Part shown: in pieces, positions 27,567-33,230 of the stretch
Layout of the letters: each line of letters opens with the position of its first letter
Numbering within the stretch: the stretch's first letter is position 1
DNA from: Cyanobacteria bacterium UBA11370
GTDB taxonomy: Bacteria; Cyanobacteriota; Cyanobacteriia; Cyanobacteriales; Coleofasciculaceae
DNA length: 33,230 nucleotides
NCBI GenBank assembly: GCA_003486645.1
Contig: DNGI01000012.1
Location: 1-33,230 of the forward strand
Reading direction: 5' to 3'
Made by a program: the position numbers and the translations under genes
The notes under the pieces: generated by a model
The model's input: the letters and a program-made list of their open reading frames with translations, nothing else
Databases searched by the model: none
What the model was told of the DNA's origin: nothing

Positions 27567-27839
27567 CTACTCATCCACTTCTCCAGAAGCCAATTCTTGA
27601 TAAATCTCCTCCATCGTCTTTCCTTCCTGAGCAGCCTTAAACTGCAATCTCTCGGTGTGATTTTCAGAGTTGCGGTAGAGATATGTATTAATCGCATTGC
27701 CTATAACCTGAGAAACTGGCTTGTTAAGCAACTCAGCAATAACTTTTAAGTCGTAATAGTCCTTGTCAGGTAGCGGCTGAGTCTGAAATCTTGGATTCTT
27801 AACCTTTTGCAATGAAACTTTACTATAATCAATTTTCAT
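27567..27839 (-). CDS. Small DNA-binding-like protein (RHH-type helices)
   Basis: 90 residues, starting at ATG 27839; a longer frame upstream exists, but the ATG has AAAAAAGG eight bases before it and follows a repeat-rich promoter, so I prefer the short form. The middle reads PLPDKDYYDLKVIAELLNKP then VSQVIGNAINTYLYRNSENH, which looks like a helix-helix DNA-binding or dimerisation unit; the tail (GKTMEEIYQELASGE) is antitoxin-like. It shares its direction with the 61-aa gene. Function is unknown; an antitoxin or plasmid regulator is the best guess. Confidence 0.55.
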   Translation of the reverse strand: MKIDYSKVSLQKVKNPRFQTQPLPDKDYYDLKVIAELLNKPVSQVIGNAINTYLYRNSENHTERLQFKAAQEGKTMEEIYQELASGEVDE

Positions 27840-27865
27840 AATTGTACCTTTTTTATACTTGTACA

Positions 27866-27887
27866 GATATAGTATAGATACAGTATA
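27866..27887. promoter_or_regulatory. Tandem 11-bp repeats upstream of the 90-aa gene
   Basis: GATATAGTATA (27866-27876) and GATACAGTATA (27877-27887) are adjacent, differing at one base. They sit 27-48 bases upstream of the start at 27839, over the expected promoter of that gene. Head-to-tail short repeats are typical RHH operators, so autoregulation is likely. Confidence 0.5.
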
Positions 27888-28020
27888 ACTGTAAAATAAA
27901 AAAACAAAGAGCGATCGCCCCCTTGCGGCAAGCGATCGCCTGCACCGGACTAGTTGTGCTGGTAACACGGCTAGACCGATGACTTCCACTCCCATGAGTT
28001 AGCCATAGGAGGGCAACTTT

Positions 28021-28122
28021 ATGTTTGCATATCAAGACCACACTTTAAACCCCGGTGGAAACTATTCCGCTGGGGTTGGTTTGCTTGAGCATTGTTTCTT
28101 AAAACGGGGGACAGGACGATGA
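28021..28122 (+). CDS. 33-residue small ORF coupled to the next gene
   Basis: ATG at 28021 has a strong AGGAGG 10 bases upstream (28006-28011). It encodes 33 residues (start MFAYQDHTLNPGG) and its stop overlaps the next ATG as ATGA (28119-28122). Such coupling suggests that it is translated and leads the operon. The hairpin arms AACCCCGGTGGAA (28048-28060) and TTCCGCTGGGGTT (28065-28077) fall inside it and could form a structure in the mRNA. Function unknown; it could be a leader peptide. Confidence 0.45.
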   Translation: MFAYQDHTLNPGGNYSAGVGLLEHCFLKRGTGR

Positions 28123-28310
28123 GCAGAATCTGTGTACCCCATCCCGAACCCTGGTGTATTTGTCGCCTGGGAGTTGACCCAGCACGTCAGATTATCCGGC
28201 GATACCTCCGGCGCAACGATGCCGAGGCAGATCTCGCCTTTATGACAGGCATTACCCAACCAGGGCTGTACTTCATTGCCTTTGAGGTGATTGAAGTAGA
28301 GGAGCCTTAA
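28119..28310 (+). CDS. Small hypothetical protein, 63 residues
   Basis: Starts at ATG 28119 overlapping the stop of the 33-residue ORF; GGGGGACAGGA precedes it. It has SRICVPHPEPWCICRLGVDP with three Cys (C5, C13, C15) and ends with GLYFIAFEVIEVEEP. No family is recognised. It stands 70 bases before the next gene on the same strand and so probably belongs to the actin-like ATPase operon. An upstream frame exists but has no better start. Confidence 0.5.
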   Translation: MSRICVPHPEPWCICRLGVDPARQIIRRYLRRNDAEADLAFMTGITQPGLYFIAFEVIEVEEP

Positions 28311-28380
28311 ATTATCACCAACTGGCTCGAATCAGAAATAATTCCTATTCGAGCCTTTAATACCCTTGCAAGGAGATTAA

Positions 28381-29253
28381 ATGGGCATCGTAATTGAACG
28401 AGCCTTGGACTTTCTCATAGAAGAGGAAGACGAATCTAACATCTTTCCCAAAGCTGAGGAAGCCCAAGAATTAGAGGAAACATCAGAACCTGACGAACAA
28501 ACAGAAACTTCAGCTTTTCAAGAGCCAGAAGTCATTCTCAGAAGCTTTATTCCTCAATCCGAAAAAGATTGGGAAATAGGATGGAAGCAACTCACGGAAG
28601 CCGACTATGAAACCTATCAAGTTCCTAAGAATCGCCTCCTCTATCGAACTATGGAGGAAATGACCCGAAACTGCCTGAAAATCAGCGCCTCTCTCGGTGG
28701 AAGATATCTCAAAGAAATACAGAAATTCTTCCCCCCAGGATACCTCAGAGATCGGGAAGGATATACCCCTATGAGTGTAGTCGAAATGCGCCAACGAATG
28801 CGTTACACCTGCACCAAACGATTCCCAAACGAGCCAAATGGTGAAATTAATTGGAGCAAATACAAGCGCGGTGATTTAAACCAATTTGGCATCGATAACC
28901 CTGACTATCACCAAAGGTTTAAATACTGGGATTTACTAGCCCAAAGGTGGCGCGACTATCAAGCTGTAATGGAACCCTATAAGCGTAAGGTATCAATGAA
29001 TTCTTACGTTTATGTTGGGGAATTTGTTGAGGAAGAAGACCCCTTAATCGCAGAGCAGCGAATCAGCGATGCCAAAGCTCAAATCGAGTTACTAGCCAGA
29101 AGACCCTTTACTTGGCTAGATGACTACTCAACTAAAGTCAAAACCCTACTGGTACAAGAAGCCTATAACCGTGGGCTAGACGCTCGAATTGCTGCTGAAG
29201 TTGCCCATAACCAAGCTATCGAACAACAACCCGATATTGAGGAGGATTTGTAA
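28381..29253 (+). CDS. Hypothetical plasmid protein preceding the actin-like ATPase
   Basis: 290 residues, preceded by AAGGAG seven bases before the ATG. The N-terminal 55 residues are very acidic (EEEDESN, EEAQELEETSEPDEQTE), followed by a basic, aromatic central part (RTMEEMTRNCLKISASLGGR; RMRYTCTKRFPNEPNG; WSKYKRGDLNQFGIDNPDY) and helical C-terminus. No domain is recognised. Its stop is directly followed by the actin-like gene ATG, so the two are coupled. In ParMRC-type systems the partner of ParM is an adjacent small DNA-binding protein, normally downstream; this one is upstream and larger, so that role is only a guess. Confidence 0.6.
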   Translation: MGIVIERALDFLIEEEDESNIFPKAEEAQELEETSEPDEQTETSAFQEPEVILRSFIPQSEKDWEIGWKQLTEADYETYQVPKNRLLYRTMEEMTRNCLKISASLGGRYLKEIQKFFPPGYLRDREGYTPMSVVEMRQRMRYTCTKRFPNEPNGEINWSKYKRGDLNQFGIDNPDYHQRFKYWDLLAQRWRDYQAVMEPYKRKVSMNSYVYVGEFVEEEDPLIAEQRISDAKAQIELLARRPFTWLDDYSTKVKTLLVQEAYNRGLDARIAAEVAHNQAIEQQPDIEEDL

Positions 29254-30360
29254 ATGAAAGCCCTACCCGCCAAACAACAAATGAAACGCTCTCTTTCTGA
29301 TGGACAAACCACCATCAGGCTACCTGCTGAAATGTCCGTTGAAATGCCAATTGGCGCAACCATTGCTATCGATACCGGACGACGGTTTAACAAAATTGGC
29401 TTATTGAAGGACTCCCAAACTATTGTGGTGGAAAAACTGCCCAGTTTCTTCACAGAAATGAAGGAGAAAAACTTTGTTTCTGGGGGTGGCTTCCTAGCGA
29501 GAAATGAGCGCAAAGGTTCAATTAAAAATCGCCTATCGTTCAGCTATGGTGGCAAACTTTACAGCGTTGGGCGACGGGCTGCCGCGTTTGGTGGAACCGT
29601 AGGATTAGGGGAAGACAAAACCGTTAACCTCCTCCCTCGCATCTTAGCCGCATTAACCCTATTTAATCTTGAGGGCAAAGTTAACCTTTGTTTGACTATT
29701 CCCTTCAAAGACGCGGCGGATTTTCGGGAGCAAGAGGCATTAGCAACTGACCAAATTAAAGACAAGCTTACCTGGTCTGTGCAGGGTGAAACCCATAAAG
29801 CTGAAATTAATTCCCTTCTGATTGTTCCGGAAAGCTTTTATGCCGAACGATTCCCACGCATTTATGACTCAGATTTACCCGACTTACGAGGCATTCCTCG
29901 CGTCGTCATAGACCTGGGTTATCAAACCATCATCTTTGGCGTGTTGGATGAAGAGGATTGCTTTGACCCCGCCCTATCAGTCTGCCACGACGGGATGGGA
30001 TTAAATCAGTTCTATTCCTGGGTTGCCCAGCAGTGCGGTTTTGACAATCCAGAATCTGTTGATTTTGTCGAAGCGGTGAACACTTCATCCGAAACATTTC
30101 GCCCCCAAGGAAGTAGTTCTGAACTGTATTTAACCGACGCGATTGAGTTAGCCGCTGACCGCTATTTGCAACACCTCACTCGTTTGTGTACCGAATCAAT
30201 CCCTGCGGGTATTAAGCACTTTGTAGTCGTCGGGGGTGGGGCTTATCAATTTGGCTCCCGCTTAGTCTCTGAACTCGATTGGGCAAGTGGTTTTAAAAGT
30301 CCTGAACCCGATATCGCTAACGTAGTCGCTCAGTGTTTGGGGATGGTTGCTGAACTGTAA
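29254..30360 (+). CDS. ParM/StbA-like actin-family ATPase
   Basis: 368 residues. It shows the actin-fold nucleotide sites: phosphate-1 ATIAIDTGRRFNKIGLL (D40), phosphate-2 RVVIDLGYQTIIFGVL (about 213-228) and adenosine FVVVGGGAYQFGSRL (about 320-335). The family polymerises to push plasmid copies apart (ParM/StbA) or, in some members, serves other cytoskeletal functions. It is coupled to the 290-aa gene and followed by a repeat region. Two partition-like modules (this and parAB) occur in the same window. Confidence 0.75.
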   Translation: MKALPAKQQMKRSLSDGQTTIRLPAEMSVEMPIGATIAIDTGRRFNKIGLLKDSQTIVVEKLPSFFTEMKEKNFVSGGGFLARNERKGSIKNRLSFSYGGKLYSVGRRAAAFGGTVGLGEDKTVNLLPRILAALTLFNLEGKVNLCLTIPFKDAADFREQEALATDQIKDKLTWSVQGETHKAEINSLLIVPESFYAERFPRIYDSDLPDLRGIPRVVIDLGYQTIIFGVLDEEDCFDPALSVCHDGMGLNQFYSWVAQQCGFDNPESVDFVEAVNTSSETFRPQGSSSELYLTDAIELAADRYLQHLTRLCTESIPAGIKHFVVVGGGAYQFGSRLVSELDWASGFKSPEPDIANVVAQCLGMVAEL

Positions 30361-30594
30361 CCGAAGAGGCAGGGGGGCAGGGGGCAGGGGGGAATGCTCC
30401 CTTCCCTCCTGCTGTGAAGCGGAAGCTTCACAGGGGTACCTTCCCCGTCCTTCTAGGCTTGCCAAGAGAGCGTAGCGAAGGGACACCCAGACTGAGGCGC
30501 GTCCTACAAGCTCTGTCCCAGTCTCCCCCCTGCTCCCCACTCCCCTGCTCCCCCGCCTCTTGGAGTGACGCTTTCTGCCCGCAACAGTTAACCG
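30361..30594. repeat. G-rich and hairpin repeat region between the actin-like and membrane genes
   Basis: No gene is supported. It has GGGGGCAGGGGG-type sequence at 30368-30392, a perfect 8-bp stem TGTGAAGC (30413-30420), GGAA loop, GCTTCACA (30425-30432), and a stretch with GAGAGCGTAGCGAAGGGAC at about 30464-30482, all of which recur in cyanobacterial intergenic DNA. The rest is C-rich. It looks like a pile-up of short dispersed repeats. Confidence 0.5.
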
Positions 30595-30615
30595 CCTCCC
30601 CTAGCGGGAGGTTTT
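30595..30615 (+). terminator. Hairpin CCTCCC-loop-GGGAGG followed by TTTT
   Basis: CCTCCC (30595-30600), loop CTAGC, GGGAGG (30606-30611), then TTTTC. It can terminate transcription after the actin-like operon. The 3' arm GGGAGG is also the only Shine-Dalgarno-like site for the ATG at 30623, so the hairpin may also control that start. Confidence 0.5.
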
Positions 30616-30622
30616 CTTATCT

Positions 30623-30922
30623 ATGAGAAAACTGAAATTCAGACATTTTAGCCTCTCCAAGACTTTCCCAGGAACAACACTAACACCACCACAACCAACA
30701 CCGGAGTTCAATAAAGCTCTTCTGGTCACTCGACTGCGATTGCTCAAAAAAGAAATCGCTGTGATTAAAAAACGGCGGCTCCTAATCGCCTTTTGTGCCA
30801 CCCTAATTCCCCTATACCTTTTACTGCATCTATACCGCCATGTCAAACCAAATAGCTATCGAAATTCAGAACCTGGAAAAGGACTTAGCCATCCTCAAAC
30901 GCACCAATCTCAGCCAAATTGA
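30623..30922 (+). CDS. Small membrane protein ahead of the SLT-M23 gene
   Basis: 99 residues: basic N-terminus (RKLKFRHFSLSK), a helix (LLVTRLRLLKKEIAVIKKRR), then one membrane segment LLIAFCATLIPLYLLLHLY, and a polar tail. The stop lies 83 bases inside the next gene, in another frame; only the tail is in the overlap. It has GGGAGG 11 bases upstream. The topology would put the tail outside the cytoplasm if the positive-inside rule holds. Function is unknown; it may anchor or partner the following cell-wall enzyme. Confidence 0.5.
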   Translation: MRKLKFRHFSLSKTFPGTTLTPPQPTPEFNKALLVTRLRLLKKEIAVIKKRRLLIAFCATLIPLYLLLHLYRHVKPNSYRNSEPGKGLSHPQTHQSQPN

Positions 30923-32048
30923 AGGGAAAGTAGACAGGCTACTGAAGCTACTTGATGAACCGAACGAAACCATAAAACAGAGCGATCGCTCCCTGTTAAA
31001 ACAGCAGCTAATCACCATCCTCGCTACAGCCATCCTCAGCCTGGGTATCGCCAAAACACCAGATATTCTACCCCTGTTCAACCAGCCACCCCGTACAGAA
31101 CAACTTCAGCCACCGTCCCGTTCAACTTCAGCTAAACCTCATCTGAACGCTCAACTAGATGCCCTAGCGATTGCCCTAATCTCTCAAGAGTCTGGAGGGA
31201 ACCACCAAATAGTCAATGCCGATTCAGGTGCAATGGGGCTATTTCAAATCATGCCAAGTAACCTCAAGAGTTGGAGTACAGCAGCCCTAGGGTATGAAGT
31301 TAGCCGAGAACAATTCCTGGCTTCAGGTGAACTTCAGATACAAATAGCTAAACATCGACTGAACGAGTATCTAAACCTTGAGAAAACACCGCAGCGTTCT
31401 GAAGAAGAAATTATCCGCCGCGTCGCTTCTTTGTGGTATTCGGGACGAGCGCATCTATGGAATAACACCAAACCTCAATATAGTAATAGGCGACAATATC
31501 CCAGCATTGCCGAGTACACCCTCTCCGTCTGGCAAAAGTACCGTTTGAAAAAGAATTCACCCGACGTTATCAATAAGAAGGTGATTTACTCATGGGCGAC
31601 GCAGTGGCAGCAAGACCCCAAAACCGGAGACAAAATTGCTGGTTATGTCGTGACTAGTCCAAGGGGCTGGCGCTATCACCCCATCACTAAAGTGCAATCA
31701 TTCCACCACGGCGTTGATATTGCCACCCCCACAGGTACGTCCTTGTATGCGATCGCTTCTGGTACTGTGAGCTGTTGGAACGACTCTGGTGGTGGCGGGA
31801 AGGTTGCTTCCTTTAAGTCCGAAACGTTTCCCGGTCTGCAATTTGATTTGCTGCATTTATCCGAGTGCGTTGTAGCACCAGGTCAGACTAAATCAGTCAA
31901 CGCCGGGGAAGCGATCGGCTTCACTGGCAACAGCGGCGCAAGTACCGGAGCGCATTTAGACCTACGAATTAAAGACCTGGCGACGGGTAAACGGCTACGG
32001 GTTCGGGCTGGCTGGCTTCATTGGTTCCTAACAGGGGTGAAGCCATGA
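30840..32048 (+). CDS. Lytic transglycosylase-M23 peptidase fusion
   Basis: 402 residues. An N-terminal coiled-coil helix and a possible membrane segment (LITILATAILSLGIA, about 57-71) lead to a proline-rich linker. Residues 103-235 are an SLT-type transglycosylase (ALISQESGGNHQIVNADSGAMGLFQIMPS, with E117 as the catalytic residue). Residues about 275-385 are M23-like: GWRYHPITKVQSFHHGVDIATP, LLHLSE (H339) and GAHLDLRI (H372). The second metal histidine of the HxH motif is aspartate (D374), so peptidase activity is uncertain. Such fusions cut peptidoglycan for secretion or conjugation machines (VirB1-like). The stop overlaps the next start (ATGA). Confidence 0.75.
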   Translation: MSNQIAIEIQNLEKDLAILKRTNLSQIEGKVDRLLKLLDEPNETIKQSDRSLLKQQLITILATAILSLGIAKTPDILPLFNQPPRTEQLQPPSRSTSAKPHLNAQLDALAIALISQESGGNHQIVNADSGAMGLFQIMPSNLKSWSTAALGYEVSREQFLASGELQIQIAKHRLNEYLNLEKTPQRSEEEIIRRVASLWYSGRAHLWNNTKPQYSNRRQYPSIAEYTLSVWQKYRLKKNSPDVINKKVIYSWATQWQQDPKTGDKIAGYVVTSPRGWRYHPITKVQSFHHGVDIATPTGTSLYAIASGTVSCWNDSGGGGKVASFKSETFPGLQFDLLHLSECVVAPGQTKSVNAGEAIGFTGNSGASTGAHLDLRIKDLATGKRLRVRAGWLHWFLTGVKP

Positions 32049-32299
32049 TTGAACGGTATTATCGAGGGTTTCAGTTAAGAGCTTCCTTAAAAACCAAAAA
32101 CTGGCGGCTGGTTTATGAGTGGGAATACTTTGATCCAAATGGTAATCAGCTAGGTAGTGGCACATTCACAGGGAGTCAGAATCAGCTTGTCTTAGCGTTT
32201 CAGTGTTGGGTTAATCATAGACTTTGGGTGATCGGGTGCAGGAAAGTTAGTAAAGTTGAGATTCCAGACTATTTATTCCCTAGAAAAACTGAAACTTAA
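32045..32299 (+). CDS. Small hypothetical protein, 84 residues
   Basis: The ATG at 32045 overlaps the TGA of the SLT-M23 gene, so it is coupled. It starts MIERYYRGFQLRASLKT and continues NWRLVYEWEYFDPNGNQLGS; it is aromatic and probably beta-rich, without transmembrane segments. Family not recognised. It is followed within 5 bases by a hairpin and then a repeat, so it probably ends the operon. Confidence 0.55.
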   Translation: MIERYYRGFQLRASLKTKNWRLVYEWEYFDPNGNQLGSGTFTGSQNQLVLAFQCWVNHRLWVIGCRKVSKVEIPDYLFPRKTET

Positions 32300-32301
32300 G
32301 C

Positions 32302-32331
32302 TTATCCCCCGACACTCAGTACGGGGGATAG
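32302..32331 (+). terminator. Terminator-like hairpin after the 84-aa gene
   Basis: TTATCCCCCG (32302-32311) pairs with CGGGGGATAG (32322-32331) over ten pairs including one G-T, loop ten bases; only TTT follows, so it is a weak terminator. Confidence 0.45.
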
Positions 32332-32400
32332 TTTGGCTGTGAGGATAATTTGCCAGGAATGACACAAAAGCGATATTCTTCGGCATATTAAAAATAATCG

Positions 32401-32436
32401 CCATCTGCTGCAAGCAGTAGCACTTCGCAAGTGCGG
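32401..32436. repeat. Interspersed repeat, copy 2
   Basis: CATCTGCTGCAAGCAGTAGC followed by ACTTCGCAAGTGCGG, close to the copy at 849-881. A hairpin GCACTT-CGC-AAGTGC is within it. The surrounding 32332-32503 has no gene. Confidence 0.5.
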
Positions 32437-32503
32437 TTAGGTTTGGTTTCAAACAGTAATGATGCAACTGTGTGTATCCTAATGTAAGGTTGAAGTCAGC
32501 ACA

Positions 32504-33034
32504 ATGAACAAAGAAAAAACTATTTTTAGAACGGATTGGATTACTGTCAAACAAACGGCTAAGGGTTTTCATTATCTAGAAAGAAAAGGTAGAGATTCTG
32601 TGGCGGTATTTCTGGTAAGAAGAAGTAATCTTAACAGTAGCGAGTATGAAGTTCTGATTAGACAGCAGCCTCTTTGTATTGATGTTCCTGATATTAACGA
32701 AGAACAGAGGCTCTATCCTTGCCCTATTACTGGGGAAATAGATGAAGGGGAATCGCCAGAGGAAGCAGCGGGAAGAGAGGTGTATGAAGAAGCTGGGTTT
32801 TCAGTTCAGGTTTTGCCGTTAGGGAAGTATATTGTTGGAACTCAGACTAATGAAATTTGCTATCTGTATTATGCTGATGTAACGGGTAGGGAGCCGGACG
32901 TTGCCCAGCAGGATGGCAGTTATTTTGAATCGATTAGTAGAAATGAATGGCATTCTTTGGAGTATTTGAATGAATGTGATTATTCGGGTTGTCAAATAGG
33001 GTATTTTAGATTAAAAAATATTCTTTTACGCTGA
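32504..33034 (+). CDS. Nudix hydrolase
   Basis: 176 residues. The Nudix box is complete: GEIDEGESPEEAAG (from G77), then REVYEEAGF (to about 99), fitting G-x5-E-x7-REUxEExGU. An N-terminal strand VAVFLVRRSN leads into it. The substrate (a nucleoside diphosphate-X) cannot be told; ADP-ribose or an NDP-sugar pyrophosphatase is possible. AAGG lies about 16 bases before the ATG. It stands alone, after a repeat and before the REP-like element, with its own likely terminator region downstream. Confidence 0.8.
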   Translation: MNKEKTIFRTDWITVKQTAKGFHYLERKGRDSVAVFLVRRSNLNSSEYEVLIRQQPLCIDVPDINEEQRLYPCPITGEIDEGESPEEAAGREVYEEAGFSVQVLPLGKYIVGTQTNEICYLYYADVTGREPDVAQQDGSYFESISRNEWHSLEYLNECDYSGCQIGYFRLKNILLR

Positions 33035-33059
33035 GATGTTGCACTGAACCAGTCACCCA

Positions 33060-33108
33060 CCGTGGAATTAATTCCACGGCTCATAGCTCAAGTCCATTGA
33101 AATGGACT
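33060..33108. repeat. REP-like double hairpin
   Basis: A perfect 20-bp palindrome CCGTGGAATTAATTCCACGG (33060-33079), 11 bases (CTCATAGCTCA), then AGTCCATT-GA-AATGGACT (33091-33108). The two-hairpin layout and the flanks (GTTGCACTGAACCAGTCACCCA before) match a cyanobacterial REP-type element I recall near IS200-like (RAYT) transposases. No transposase gene is in view here. Confidence 0.6.
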
Positions 33109-33188
33109 AAAATTCTTGTAGAGTTATATAACCCACATTCCGCAGATATTAAAGCCGATTTAATGCGAAGTGAATTTCTCTACATTCA

Positions 33189-33228
33189 ATCTCCAAATGA
33201 TTACCTAGTAATCATTTGGAGATTTTTT
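33189..33228 (+). terminator. Strong terminator-like hairpin with T-run
   Basis: ATCTCCAAATGATTAC (33189-33204), loop CTA, then GTAATCATTTGGAGAT (33208-33223): a perfect 16-bp stem, followed by TTTTT. It lies about 155 bases after the Nudix gene; no gene is visible between them in the 33035-33188 stretch apart from the REP-like element. Confidence 0.65.
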
Positions 33229-33230
33229 AA

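Noticed and set aside
28048..28077. Hairpin as a terminator or riboswitch
   Set aside because: The 13-bp stem has no T-run and lies inside a small ORF with a strong ribosome site; no known riboswitch core is recognised.

Overview
The window looks like an accessory replicon (plasmid or plasmid-like island) of a cyanobacterium. The octamer GCGATCGC (HIP1) recurs through most host-like genes, several intergenic repeats are of cyanobacterial type, and the proteins (NACHT-HEAT, DUF4007, a ParA with the AGGVGKT motif) resemble cyanobacterial families. No replication initiator, rRNA or tRNA gene was seen. All functional calls come from reading the sequence; no database search was run.

Layout. (1) Bases 1-6144 are a decayed border: the end of a TPR protein, an IS4-type transposase remnant, a broken Trypco1-like/NACHT/HEAT defence locus (an apparent internal deletion splits the NACHT protein into out-of-frame halves), a nucleotidyltransferase/XRE toxin-antitoxin-like pair on the minus strand, and a short helicase-like fragment. 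(2) 6145-8026 is a minus-strand parA-parB operon with four tandem 20-bp repeats upstream of parA. (3) 8119-27014 is a defence operon on the plus strand, divergent from parA: DUF4007 protein, a large BrxC-like ATPase, a DptF-like ATPase that has lost its N-terminus, a 530-aa partner, a 1771-aa FtsK/HerA-type motor protein (DptH-like), an AAA ATPase fused to a phosphoribosyltransferase-like domain, and a DndA-type cysteine desulfurase. This resembles the phosphorothioation-linked DptFGH and PbeABCD effector modules, but DndB, DndC, DndD and DndE are absent. (4) Inside that operon, 11873-14334 holds an AT-rich, HIP1-free cassette: a zinc-finger/LAGLIDADG endonuclease gene and a divergent XRE-HNH gene. 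It abuts the beheaded DptF-like gene. (5) 27335-32299 is plasmid maintenance: two small ribbon-helix-helix-like proteins, a run of small coupled ORFs, an actin-like (ParM/StbA) ATPase, and a lytic transglycosylase-M23 fusion. (6) 32504-33230 has a Nudix hydrolase, a REP-like double hairpin and a strong terminator-like hairpin.

How the genes may work together. The two partition-type modules would keep the replicon, and the defence operon sits between them as cargo. The DUF4007/ATPase/FtsK-like proteins would sense or act on DNA according to phosphorothioate state, and the desulfurase would supply sulfur. With the DptF-like ATPase truncated and no modification genes present, this copy may be inactive or may rely on genes elsewhere. 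The AAA-phosphoribosyltransferase gene is intact, AT-rich, HIP1-free and wedged between the motor gene and dndA. It is the best candidate here for an undescribed effector.
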